From a virus, in IMG/VR virus record IMGVR_UViG_3300033388_000598, positions 1 through 35,490 of that record: a stretch of 35,490 bases of DNA; one strand, given 5' to 3'. Of the stretch, positions 15,694-22,109 are shown one piece after another (position 1 is the first letter of the stretch; each line of letters starts with the position of its first letter). The notes below the pieces were generated by a model. That model had not been told where the DNA came from. It worked only from the letters and a program-made list of their open reading frames with translations, and did not search any database. Position numbers and translations under genes: made by a program.

Positions 15694-17271
15694 TTACAAA
15701 TCTCTAACAAATCTTATAAAACAACCTGTTCTATCATCAAAGCTAGCGGAGCCTGGATAAACTGATATATTATTACTTAGTTGAAATACACCTATATTTC
15801 TAGCGTTTTGTAGCCAGATATATTCTGCTTGACCTTCAAATTGAAAACTTCCGCCATTAGCCCCGTTAAATATTCCATAACCTTGGATATCTAAACCACT
15901 TGCACCCCAATACGTCGTAGAAGAAGGCGTAGGATTCCAAGCGCCTGGTTTAGCCGCGGTAGAGTTTGTTTTATCAGAAAATTCACAACCAGATACGCTA
16001 GCCTTTTGTGTGCGTATTTTTTCAAAATCAAAGTCTGGTGTTGAATTATTTGGTATTCTCCAAGTATTACCACCGTCACTTGGTACAGCAATTGCATCTC
16101 TAGCAAACACATTGTATAGCGCGCCTAAACTTTGATTACTTATATCAAAATTTTTATAAGCTCGACAAGGTAAACCTTGATCGCAGTAGTTATTCCACTC
16201 TGATGTGTTACTTGCTAGTGGTATTGTATTTCCAACGTCGTCTATGCTTGTGTCAGCATTTACCGCCGTCCATTCTCTTTCGCAAAACTCTACTGTAGGT
16301 ACTGCTACTTCTGGCTGTAAGATAACATTAGAAACTAATGTGTTGTTATTTTCAAGAGGAGTAGATACTGTAATAGTTTTATACTCAGCATATGAATCTA
16401 AGTTACTACATACGTTTGATTTTATAGCTATTGGTATTATATCGCTAGATGAATCTTTTATTTGATATCTCCAGTATATAGTAGAATTATTACCAGGTGT
16501 TGTAGTTACCGTGACTGATGGGAAGTTAACTATATTAGGGCAAGCTAAAAGATTAGCGCTAGCAGATGAAATTGTAAACGTCGGAGTATCATTAGGATCT
16601 GTGCTTTGGAACACAAATAAATCATATCCATTAGCATCAACATCTCTGCTAGGGTCTATTGAAGCCTGTATTTGAACTTTAGGATCGCCTGGCCCTGGAA
16701 CTGTATCATCACTTGTTATAGCTCCAGTTATATATCTAGTGTTTGATATATCTGCAGTATTTAGTCTATATGTATATACTGCCGTTGGAAACGTTGAACA
16801 TGCTGTAACTGGAGGTGCTGGTGAGTTATAAATCTCAGGATTAAACTTATAAAGCAAACTTCCATCTAAACTTCTTACTTGAAAGAAATACGATGTATTT
16901 AATTCTAAAGGTACAGCTATATCAAACGGGTTGAAATCTGGACAAGAGCCAAAACTTCTAACACCATCTATCTGCGTCCACTCTGATAAATCAGGGAAAG
17001 TAGCTGTTGTTGGGTAATAAGGCGCAACTGCAGGATCCCAAGTTGGATCTGTTGGCCCAGGAGGACTAGTATAAGAGTCAGTTGCATACCATAAAGTATA
17101 CTGACCCGCTTGTTGTACCGTTGTACCTGTCGCTTCAAAGAATATATCACCAAAGCTAACATCTGAAGGCCATACTTTTGTAGAACCGCTGTATATAGCA
17201 TCTACATCTGTTGAACCTAATTTTATCTTGCCAGAGGCAGGTGTTATGTCTTGAAACTTTAAATCACCCAT
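15694..17271 (-). CDS. Putative adhesin with C-terminal FISUMP-like (Fib_succ_major) domain (525 aa)
   Basis: Residues 10-35 contain a fibre-type motif (KIKLGSTDVDAIYSGSTKVW). The middle is a series of Thr/Ser/Asp-rich beta segments resembling fibronectin-like modules. From about residue 360 the sequence follows the Fibrobacter/Bacteroidota FISUMP pattern: GLPCRAYKNFD.SN...GALYNVFA, then TWRIPNNST (the 'GWRVPT' signature) and the terminal GCFIRFVRDL (the 'G..VRCVRD' ending). That domain family has a C-type-lectin-like fold and often binds cell-surface ligands. A host-receptor role is inferred. The domain is also evidence for a Bacteroidota host. Confidence 0.7.
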   Translation of the reverse strand: MGDLKFQDITPASGKIKLGSTDVDAIYSGSTKVWPSDVSFGDIFFEATGTTVQQAGQYTLWYATDSYTSPPGPTDPTWDPAVAPYYPTTATFPDLSEWTQIDGVRSFGSCPDFNPFDIAVPLELNTSYFFQVRSLDGSLLYKFNPEIYNSPAPPVTACSTFPTAVYTYRLNTADISNTRYITGAITSDDTVPGPGDPKVQIQASIDPSRDVDANGYDLFVFQSTDPNDTPTFTISSASANLLACPNIVNFPSVTVTTTPGNNSTIYWRYQIKDSSSDIIPIAIKSNVCSNLDSYAEYKTITVSTPLENNNTLVSNVILQPEVAVPTVEFCEREWTAVNADTSIDDVGNTIPLASNTSEWNNYCDQGLPCRAYKNFDISNQSLGALYNVFARDAIAVPSDGGNTWRIPNNSTPDFDFEKIRTQKASVSGCEFSDKTNSTAAKPGAWNPTPSSTTYWGASGLDIQGYGIFNGANGGSFQFEGQAEYIWLQNARNIGVFQLSNNISVYPGSASFDDRTGCFIRFVRDL

Positions 17272-18323
17272 TATCCTACTATTATATAAAGGTATGAATT
17301 ATCAGGTGTAGTTATAGCATCGTATTCCACTTGTGTCAATGTGATTATTTGCTGAACAGCATTTACGCTTGGGTATGTGTCTTCATTTGTTCTAACGAAA
17401 TCAGCTATTTGTCCTTGAGCAGCTGATGTCAACCTACCTTTTGAATCTACTGTGAAATCTGAAGGGAATGTATAAGTGCCAGGGGTTACAGCTGTATTAT
17501 CTAAACCAATCTCTAATTGATAACCTCCAACTATACTTGTCGCTGTTGTATTTACTTCGTTAGCAACTCCGGCTATTTTAACTTTATCATCATCTTCTAC
17601 GTCCTTTGTTACAAGTGCGTCATCTTCTAAAACCCACTTATCATACTGAGGGTTTGTAGCACCATCAGCGCCTCTTATGTCGTCAGTTATAAAGGTAGTT
17701 AAGTCTGTATAGTCAAATGTTACTTTATATTGAGCATCTGCAGGTATAGGATCACCTGGAGGTATTGGAACTCCACCAGCTGTGTAATATCCACCTGTTG
17801 TAGAATCTATACCATTACCAGTTGCACCTGTGTTACCTTGTGCTCCTTGAGGTCCTTGAGGTCCTGTTGCACCCTGAGGTCCTGTTGTACCTTGAATACC
17901 TTGTGGTCCGCGTAAAGGCCCGACATTTAACCAAGTTAAACCCGCAGTCCAAGTGTAACCGTCACCAGCTAGACCTGCTCCGTAAGAACAACCAGGGTCA
18001 TCCGCGTCTAAAATATACACATCGCCAACTGTATTGCCAACTAAAGGCAGACCAGCGCAATTAGCTACAGTACCTAGTATTCTTATCGATGTACCGTCAG
18101 CACCTGCTGGTCCTTGAGCACCATCTTGACCATCTGCTCCTGCAGCTCCGGCTGGACCGATTGGACCCTGTGGACCTTCGCTACCTGAACCAATAACATC
18201 TTTAATGTCACTTATAGTATAATTCTTTGTTGACCCATTAGCTTCGCTACTTGGACCTTCAGTACCTATCAAATAATCATCAAGCGATGGTGTACCTATG
18301 GGATAACTCTTTATTTCTGCCAT
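17271..18323 (-). CDS. Collagen-like tail fibre (350 aa)
   Basis: Two Gly-X-Y collagen-type blocks are visible: one near residues 49-80 (GPQGPIGPAGAAGADGQDG) and one near 138-170 (GPQGIQGTTGPQGATGPQG), with non-collagen segments around them. The collagen triple helix implies a trimeric fibre. The N-terminus (SYPIGTPSLDDYLIGTE) is an attachment-type sequence common in marine phage fibres. Repetitive Gly-Pro codons make this a likely place for slipped-strand length variation. It is the second gene of the late operon, and its first base overlaps the stop of the 49-aa gene. Confidence 0.85.
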   Translation of the reverse strand: MAEIKSYPIGTPSLDDYLIGTEGPSSEANGSTKNYTISDIKDVIGSGSEGPQGPIGPAGAAGADGQDGAQGPAGADGTSIRILGTVANCAGLPLVGNTVGDVYILDADDPGCSYGAGLAGDGYTWTAGLTWLNVGPLRGPQGIQGTTGPQGATGPQGPQGAQGNTGATGNGIDSTTGGYYTAGGVPIPPGDPIPADAQYKVTFDYTDLTTFITDDIRGADGATNPQYDKWVLEDDALVTKDVEDDDKVKIAGVANEVNTTATSIVGGYQLEIGLDNTAVTPGTYTFPSDFTVDSKGRLTSAAQGQIADFVRTNEDTYPSVNAVQQIITLTQVEYDAITTPDNSYLYIIVG

Positions 18324-18472
18324 TATTTTCTACCTTTACGTTTGTGTCCTTTAATTGCTGGCCAAATATCTTTTAATTGCTTACATGCTAACTTCAAATG
18401 CTTCTTAACATCGCCAAGTTCTTGACCAACTCTATGAACTCTAAATTTTATATCTTTTAATATGCTTTTCAT
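18323..18472 (-). CDS. Small basic protein opening the late operon (49 aa)
   Basis: The gene encodes MKSILKDIKFRVHRVGQELG and ends KGHKRKGRK, with stop and next start joined as TAATG. It is Lys/Arg-rich, amphipathic and helical, and could bind nucleic acid or act as a small virion packaging protein. It is the first gene read leftward from the divergent control region, so the late promoter must lie within the ~350 bp to its right. Confidence 0.65.
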   Translation of the reverse strand: MKSILKDIKFRVHRVGQELGDVKKHLKLACKQLKDIWPAIKGHKRKGRK

Positions 18473-18525
18473 ATCGTCTATTTATACTTTATATACTTAC
18501 ATAAAACACTCATATTTTACAAAGT

Positions 18526-18571
18526 GTGACAATAGCCCCTTACTCTATATAACTTAACAGGCTTATGTCAC
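18526..18571. promoter_or_regulatory. Imperfect palindrome, copy 1 (probable operator)
   Basis: The arms GTGACAATAGCC and GGCTTATGTCAC are reverse-complementary at 10 of 12 positions, around a TATATAA-containing centre. An equivalent element with the same arms and centre lies at 25008-25051. Copy 1 sits where it could control the leftward late operon, the rightward early operon, or both. Confidence 0.6.
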
Positions 18572-18615
18572 TGTTTTTATAGAGATGTCACATAATACGG
18601 ACTATGGGGCTGTAC

Positions 18616-18647
18616 TTTTCCTAAAAACTTACAATTCTCTAGGAAAA
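18616..18647 (+). other. Perfect 8-bp stem hairpin in the divergent region
   Basis: TTTTCCTA at 18616-18623 pairs with TAGGAAAA at 18640-18647 over a 16-nt loop. It could be an RNA hairpin or a dyad operator. A rightward transcript would have T-poor flanks, so classic terminator function is doubtful. Confidence 0.4.
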
Positions 18648-18752
18648 ACAACTATGCTAAACTGCCCCCGGTTGCATTTTTCAATAAAAAATCAATATAT
18701 TTAGACTTTTTTCATACGCATTACAAAGCATTTTACATTTTATATATATAAT

Positions 18753-18797
18753 TTTACAAACTAAATACGATACTATTCGGATAATAATAATGTAACT
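18753..18797 (+). promoter_or_regulatory. Early promoter copy 1
   Basis: The element is TACAAA-N4-TACGA-N8-GGATAAT, followed by ATAATGTAACT. It lies upstream of the first early gene with an A/T-only leader of ~35 bases. The element, with the same internal spacing, recurs four more times. Confidence 0.7.
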
Positions 18798-18832
18798 AAT
18801 AACTAATAAATAATAACTTAAATATAATAACT

Positions 18833-19060
18833 ATGCAAAATTTACAATCAAAACGCTTTGTCGTTCGTCAATCACTAGTCGGTAAAAATCAAATCATTGA
18901 AGTTACTTTCAAAAATGGTAAACAATTCACTTACAATCATGATCTTGTCTATGATATTATGAAAGACAAACTAGAAAATATGAACTGTTTCAAGAAATAT
19001 AAGTCATATACTTCTTCTACAAGTGTACCTGTAGTACTTCGTGACAAAGTAGTTATGTAA
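18833..19060 (+). CDS. First early gene, hypothetical (75 aa)
   Basis: The protein has an N-terminal basic strand region (MQNLQSKRFVVRQSLVGKNQ), a central VTFKNGKQFTYNHDLVYDIM segment, and a Ser/Thr-rich tail. No family was recognised. Its promoter, leader and first codons (AACTATGCAA) repeat at two other early genes. Small first-expressed phage proteins are often host takeover factors, but nothing here proves that. Confidence 0.6.
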   Translation: MQNLQSKRFVVRQSLVGKNQIIEVTFKNGKQFTYNHDLVYDIMKDKLENMNCFKKYKSYTSSTSVPVVLRDKVVM

Positions 19061-19143
19061 TTACACGTCGCTACACTCCGTGCAGTACCTCTACTATAAA
19101 TTAAACTAATAAACAATTATACACTCTATAAACAAAACTAATT

Positions 19144-19242
19144 ATGAGAAAATTCATTCACACTATTGTGTTCTCTATCAAGAAGTTTAAACTTTCTAAC
19201 TATGTAGAAAAAGGCTATTCACCTAGCTGTACAAGGTGGTAA
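19144..19242 (+). CDS. Basic micro-protein (32 aa)
   Basis: The peptide MRKFIHTIVFSIKKFKLSNY ends with EKGYSPSCTRW. It is short, basic and amphipathic. It sits between the first early gene and promoter copy 2, after a leader rich in A and T. The GYS-x-basic ending resembles small phage proteins of unknown role. I rate its coding status as moderate. Confidence 0.45.
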   Translation: MRKFIHTIVFSIKKFKLSNYVEKGYSPSCTRW

Positions 19243-19249
19243 CTTACCT

Positions 19250-19290
19250 CTACAAACAAAATACGACTTCTTTTGGATAATATAATAAAC
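19250..19290 (+). promoter_or_regulatory. Early promoter copy 2
   Basis: This copy has TACAAA, TACGA and GGATAAT with the same 4 and 8 base spacers as copy 1. It precedes the gene starting at 19305 by a short A/T leader ending AACTATGCAA. Confidence 0.7.
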
Positions 19291-19304
19291 TAATATAAAT
19301 AACT

Positions 19305-19532
19305 ATGCAACACAGAAATATACCTTACACCTTTGAAGATGGCTACTATACTTGTAAGTACTTTAACTTCTCACCATATCACATTATGTCTTTCTCGACA
19401 GAACTAGAACAAGATATGATTAATCAAATTGATGAGTATGTAGATAACCGCGAGGTGTACAACATAAGGCGTAAACTAAATACTAAAGCAGCAAGTGAAT
19501 TCTATAATACATTAACATATAAAGGAGATTAA
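19305..19532 (+). CDS. Early hypothetical protein (75 aa)
   Basis: This is an aromatic-rich N-terminus (IPYTFEDGYYTCKYFNFSPY) followed by a helical acidic/basic C-terminal part. No motif was recognised. It is the first gene of the segment driven by promoter copy 2 and is followed within 2 bases by the next micro-gene. Confidence 0.6.
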   Translation: MQHRNIPYTFEDGYYTCKYFNFSPYHIMSFSTELEQDMINQIDEYVDNREVYNIRRKLNTKAASEFYNTLTYKGD

Positions 19533-19533
19533 T

Positions 19534-19677
19534 ATGATTTACATACAAACATTACCTAACGGAGAACAAATAGATATGTCAAGTTACATACTAAAACAAA
19601 TGAAAGGCGAGATGACTCGTGAAGAAGTAGAACAAATAATAGAAAATAATAAAAGAAAATATGAAGAAAACAAGTAG
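19534..19677 (+). CDS. Early micro-protein (47 aa)
   Basis: The sequence starts MIYIQTLPNGEQIDMSSYIL and ends in a charged helix (REEVEQIIENNKRKYEENK). An AAAGGAG sequence 8-10 bases before the ATG looks like a Shine-Dalgarno site, which is rare in this genome. The 3' end overlaps the next gene by 17 bases. The function is unknown. Confidence 0.55.
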   Translation: MIYIQTLPNGEQIDMSSYILKQMKGEMTREEVEQIIENNKRKYEENK

Positions 19678-19873
19678 AAATGTAGTATTTATCACTAGAC
19701 TATGTGAGTTAATGGGGAACGACCGATTCTTCTTGTGTCACCAATATTGCCAAGATGACTTATTTGAAATGCAAGATAATATCGCTAAATACATAGCGGA
19801 GCAGGCAAACGAAGGATTAGGCTTAGCGAAATATATGGTGTCTCAATTTCCATCAACCTTTACAACAGAGTAA
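19661..19873 (+). CDS. Early hypothetical protein, N-terminal duplicate 1 (70 aa)
   Basis: The first ten residues (MKKTSRNVVF) are nearly the same as those of the following gene (MKKISRNVVF), and the underlying DNA matches at 27 of 30 bases by eye. The proteins diverge afterwards. This one contains two Cys and a helical centre (FEMQDNIAKYIAEQANEGLG). A shared N-terminus on unrelated bodies points to recombination or partial duplication. Confidence 0.6.
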   Translation: MKKTSRNVVFITRLCELMGNDRFFLCHQYCQDDLFEMQDNIAKYIAEQANEGLGLAKYMVSQFPSTFTTE

Positions 19874-19875
19874 TT

Positions 19876-20070
19876 ATGAAGAAAATAAGTAGAAACGTAG
19901 TATTCGCTACAATGATAGGACTGTGTACTTTCCAAATAGGTAAGATAGCGCAAGACAATGAAACAAGAGAGTTAAAAGAATCTTACTTAATATATACAGA
20001 AGACGGTGAAATACTCGGGTATAACATAGCGATTCTTGACGATAAAACACTATTTGGTTATGAAGATTAA
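19876..20070 (+). CDS. Early hypothetical protein, N-terminal duplicate 2 (64 aa)
   Basis: This gene starts MKKISRNVVFATMIGLCTFQ, with a hydrophobic stretch at residues 8-21 that may be a membrane anchor or signal. Acidic strands follow (YLIYTEDGEILGYNIAILDD). It lies 2 bases after its N-terminal twin and overlaps the start of the next gene by 11 bases. Confidence 0.6.
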   Translation: MKKISRNVVFATMIGLCTFQIGKIAQDNETRELKESYLIYTEDGEILGYNIAILDDKTLFGYED

Positions 20071-20194
20071 AAGATCTAAGCGTAAATTCTCTCACCATAA
20101 ACTACTACAAGCTCAAGTTAAAATACTTGAACAAGAGTACTATGATCGCTTAAACGCAGAGATACCACAGTGGCAACAATCGTTTTACAAATAA
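20060..20194 (+). CDS. Basic micro-protein (44 aa)
   Basis: MKIKRSKRKFSHHKLLQAQV is followed by a helical, Gln-rich tail ending QWQQSFYK. The basic N-terminus could bind nucleic acid. The stop codon lies inside promoter copy 3, so the promoter is embedded in the end of this gene. Confidence 0.5.
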   Translation: MKIKRSKRKFSHHKLLQAQVKILEQEYYDRLNAEIPQWQQSFYK

Positions 20195-20228
20195 AATACG
20201 ATATCCTTCGGATAATATAAATGTAACA
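20184..20228 (+). promoter_or_regulatory. Early promoter copy 3
   Basis: This is the TACAAA-N4-TACGA-N8-GGATAAT element followed by ATAAATGTAAC. It overlaps the 3' end of the preceding gene and drives the gene at 20244 through a leader that ends AACTATGCAA. Confidence 0.7.
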
Positions 20229-20243
20229 ATTAAATAAATAACT

Positions 20244-20423
20244 ATGCAACAAATTAAATTCCTTTCCAAAACATCAATATTACTAGCTGGCGTACTCTAC
20301 AAAGGCTACCCAATAGGTGAACTCCCAAAAACATTTGGTTTCATCTACAATGAAGACTCAGATCAAGAAGGTATTACAGAATGGTTTAACTACAAAGGAC
20401 TTACTTATGTACAATCCAAGTAA
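20244..20423 (+). CDS. Early hypothetical protein (59 aa)
   Basis: Starts MQQIKFLSKTSILLAGVLYK, with a short hydrophobic stretch at residues 11-18, and continues as a mixed polar domain (GFIYNEDSDQEGITEWFNYK). It overlaps no other gene and is followed one base after its stop by the next gene (TAATATG). The family is unknown. Confidence 0.6.
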   Translation: MQQIKFLSKTSILLAGVLYKGYPIGELPKTFGFIYNEDSDQEGITEWFNYKGLTYVQSK

Positions 20424-20424
20424 T

Positions 20425-20661
20425 ATGAAAGAACTATGCCTCTATGTAAAAAAGGCTAGAAGAGATCGTGCAGCGGAGCATAGACGCTTGCACTCACATG
20501 AAGGTTTGTGTGGTGGACTCACTGATAAAGAATACAGAAATGTAATTCATAAGCAGAAATCTAGTTTCTCAAAGGCTAGAAAGTTCACCCACAACAAAAT
20601 GTGGAGAGACACTCATACTAAATTTGAATTAAAAGACTTAAAATTAATAGCGAAATCATGA
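20425..20661 (+). CDS. Basic early protein (78 aa)
   Basis: I chose the ATG at 20425 (MKELCLYVKKARRDRAAEHR) because it follows the upstream stop as TAATATG. A longer reading from 20317 would run antiparallel to coding sense across the preceding gene. The protein is Arg/Lys/His-rich with several short helices, such as KARRDRAAEHRRLHSHEG and KSSFSKARKFTHNKMWRD. It is plausibly a nucleic-acid-binding protein. Confidence 0.6.
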   Translation: MKELCLYVKKARRDRAAEHRRLHSHEGLCGGLTDKEYRNVIHKQKSSFSKARKFTHNKMWRDTHTKFELKDLKLIAKS

Positions 20662-21089
20662 CAAATTATCAAAGACAACAACTAGAACTTGAGAATAGTT
20701 TTGTAGAAATAATGCTAACTAAGCATGGAATCAGAGAAGTTACAACAACTAAACAAGCAGAAAATGGTACTCGTGAGTTTGAGTTTCCTGTGCCTTGCTA
20801 TTCTAAGCAAAGACTTAAGTGGTTTAAGCATAAGAAATATAACTTAAAAGACTTACCTCGACTACGTATTGCTTCATTCAAATCAGGTTACGTACGCAAG
20901 CAAAATGGTGCTTACACTGCTTATCAAATAAATCCTATGTACATACAAAATACTCAGTACGTATGGATGCGAGACAATGGTGAGTTATATACTTCACGTA
21001 GTGAAACTTACGCGCGTGCACTTATGTTTTCACCAATTGTAAGACTAAACTATATACTAAAATTTTATCTAAAAAACTACGCACAATGA
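20658..21089 (+). CDS. Early hypothetical protein (143 aa)
   Basis: This is a basic, aromatic-rich protein with Tyr/Arg-rich segments (RLRIASFKSGYVRKQNGAYT). It shows no catalytic motif I recognise. It is coupled by ATGA overlaps to the genes on both sides. The C-terminus is hydrophobic/aromatic (LNYILKFYLKNYAQ). Confidence 0.6.
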   Translation: MTNYQRQQLELENSFVEIMLTKHGIREVTTTKQAENGTREFEFPVPCYSKQRLKWFKHKKYNLKDLPRLRIASFKSGYVRKQNGAYTAYQINPMYIQNTQYVWMRDNGELYTSRSETYARALMFSPIVRLNYILKFYLKNYAQ

Positions 21090-21280
21090 GTAAAATGAAA
21101 GAAATAGATCTTATAGCGCAAGGCGTTGCAGATCACTGTAAAGAAATAATGTATGACACTGTAGAGTGGCAAATAGCAGATCAACCTGTAGATGGTGATG
21201 ATTTTAATAAGCTACATAGTTATGTAATGAATAAAGCAATCGAATATCTTTACAAACAAAATACGATTATCTCTGGATAA
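21086..21280 (+). CDS. Early hypothetical protein (64 aa)
   Basis: This is an acidic helical protein (MSKMKEIDLIAQGVADHCKE, then VDGDDFNKLHSYVMNKAIEY). The last ~10 codons are formed by promoter copy 4 (LYKQNTIISG encoded by TACAAA...GGATAA), so the promoter is inside the gene's 3' end. The function is unknown. Confidence 0.6.
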   Translation: MSKMKEIDLIAQGVADHCKEIMYDTVEWQIADQPVDGDDFNKLHSYVMNKAIEYLYKQNTIISG

Positions 21281-21292
21281 TATATATGTAAC
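21249..21292 (+). promoter_or_regulatory. Early promoter copy 4
   Basis: This copy has the same TACAAA, TACGA, GGATAAT boxes and spacers, followed by ATATATGTAAC. It is the nearest promoter upstream of the zinc-finger gene and the tRNA-like RNA, so it probably drives both. Confidence 0.7.
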
Positions 21293-21309
21293 AAATAAAA
21301 TAACAAACT

Positions 21310-21498
21310 ATGTATTGTAAATGTGGAGAAAAAGTACACCCTGTACGACTAGAATTAGGTTATAAAACTTGTGTTAAACACAGTCAAACTCAAACATACT
21401 CGTATGTACCTATTATCGAGCACAAAACAGGTAATACAATACAAATTGTCAGTCAAGAGGTGAGCGCTTCAGTTCACCGAGCTTGGCGGCGTAAATAA
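21310..21498 (+). CDS. Small zinc-finger-like protein (62 aa)
   Basis: Cysteines at positions 3, 5 and 20, with His residues at 10 and 23 (MYCKCGEKVHPVRLELGYKT, then CVKH), suggest a small zinc site of DksA/TraR or zinc-ribbon character. A HKTGNTIQI segment follows near residues 38-46. Similar short proteins occur in marine phages. Its TAA stop ends at base 21498, and the tRNA-like element begins at the very next base. Confidence 0.6.
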   Translation: MYCKCGEKVHPVRLELGYKTCVKHSQTQTYSYVPIIEHKTGNTIQIVSQEVSASVHRAWRRK

Positions 21499-21592
21499 GG
21501 GCGTGAAAATGGTTAGTTGAAAATGAACTGGTGAGGGATCGTTATGAACTCAGGAATTTTTCAAAACGCAGGTTCGATTCCTGCCACGTCCA
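21499..21592 (+). ncRNA. tRNA-like RNA with tmRNA-type architecture (94 nt)
   Basis: GGGCGTG (21499-21505) pairs fully with CACGTCC (21585-21591) as a 7-bp acceptor stem. The third pair is G-U (G3:U70), the discriminator base is A (21592), and both are alanine identity features shared by tRNA-Ala and tmRNA. The T arm is perfect: stem GCAGG/CCTGC (21568-21572, 21580-21584) with loop TTCGATT. Between them there is no D arm and no canonical anticodon arm. Instead TTGAAAA (21517-21523) pairs with TTTTCAA (21558-21564), and an inner TGAG/CTCA stem follows. This resembles the acceptor, short D-loop and P2 helix of the tmRNA tRNA-like domain. No CCA is encoded. A degenerate or intron-bearing tRNA remains possible. 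Confidence 0.6.
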
Positions 21593-21608
21593 CTAAAACA
21601 AATAAATT

Positions 21609-21866
21609 ATGAGTAAATACAACGGATGGACTAACTACGCTACTTGGCGTGTAAATTTAGAAATACTCGGAGATATCGAGTTTGAAGAGCAGGTTTCTGC
21701 AGATTATTTAAAAGAAATAGTATATGACTGCGTTTTGAACAAGAAAGTAGCAAATGATTGTTTAGCAGCGGATTACGCTAGAGCTTTTTTAAGTCAAGTA
21801 AACTATTATGAGATCGCTGAGCATATCAACGAAGAACTAGAACTACAAACAAATTACGAACACTAA
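21609..21866 (+). CDS. GWTNY-type phage protein (85 aa)
   Basis: The N-terminus YNGWTNYATWRVNLEI carries the G-W-T-N-Y-x-T-W-x-V-N-L motif of a widespread uncharacterised family (DUF7249-like, from memory). The rest is acidic and helical. It begins 16 bases after the tRNA-like element. Its last codons overlap promoter copy 5. The family's function is unknown. Confidence 0.7.
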   Translation: MSKYNGWTNYATWRVNLEILGDIEFEEQVSADYLKEIVYDCVLNKKVANDCLAADYARAFLSQVNYYEIAEHINEELELQTNYEH

Positions 21867-21880
21867 CGGATAATATAATA
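21844..21880 (+). promoter_or_regulatory. Early promoter copy 5
   Basis: TACAAA-N4-TACGA-N8-GGATAAT again, overlapping the 3' end of the GWTNY gene, with an ATATAATAAAATAAT leader directly before the ATG at 21888. It is the last copy I found in the window. Confidence 0.65.
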
Positions 21881-21887
21881 AAATAAT

Positions 21888-22109
21888 ATGAAAACACGAT
21901 TAACACTTTACGAAAGACTCAAACCAGAGTACAAACAAATGATTAAAGAATCAAACACTGAATACCCTTCTATATATGAAAATATAGTAAAAGAACTATC
22001 TGAAGCTTATTATTGGATTGATATTAGATATGGTACAGCTTATGATATTATGTATCCTTGTGAGCTTTCATTTCTTGGTGATGCATTTAATAGAGAATAC
22101 TATGAATAA
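21888..22109 (+). CDS. Early hypothetical protein (73 aa)
   Basis: This is a Tyr/Glu-rich helical protein (TLYERLKPEYKQMIKESNTE ... YYWIDIRYGTAYDI). No motif was recognised. It is the first gene after promoter copy 5 and overlaps the next by 8 bases. Confidence 0.6.
   Translation: MKTRLTLYERLKPEYKQMIKESNTEYPSIYENIVKELSEAYYWIDIRYGTAYDIMYPCELSFLGDAFNREYYE

Larger units (their letters stand above)
18473..18832. promoter_or_regulatory. Divergent intergenic control region (360 bp)
   Basis: This is the only long non-coding stretch. The late operon runs leftward from it and the early genes run rightward. It holds, in order: an A/T-rich segment upstream of the late operon, the long palindrome (18526-18571), another ATGTCAC half-site near 18585-18591, a GGGGCTGT box at 18606-18613 that repeats the palindrome's left arm in inverse orientation, a TTTTCCTA/TAGGAAAA hairpin (18616-18647), and early promoter copy 1 (18753-18797). 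No tRNA or replication iterons were recognised. A minus-strand late promoter cannot be pinned down by eye. Confidence 0.7.

Noticed and set aside
15694-17271. A diversity-generating retroelement around the FISUMP gene
   Set aside because: No reverse transcriptase and no template repeat are seen in this window.
17730-18064. Opposite-strand frames over the collagen repeats
   Set aside because: They are the reverse reading of Gly-X-Y codons, giving Cys/Thr or Leu/Val low-complexity peptides; the collagen-like fibre is the real gene.
20317-20424. Longer start for the basic early gene at 20425
   Set aside because: It would overlap nearly all of the preceding gene in another frame, while the ATG at 20425 follows its stop as TAATATG.
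21499-21592. An ordinary cloverleaf tRNA, including one with anticodon TTA
   Set aside because: Forcing an anticodon arm leaves a 27-nt D region, an A-A mismatch and no U33; the acceptor and T arm are fine but the rest does not fold canonically.
22018-22101. Longer start for the gene at 22102
   Set aside because: It would overlap the 73-aa gene by 92 bases; the ATG at 22102 gives the normal small overlap.
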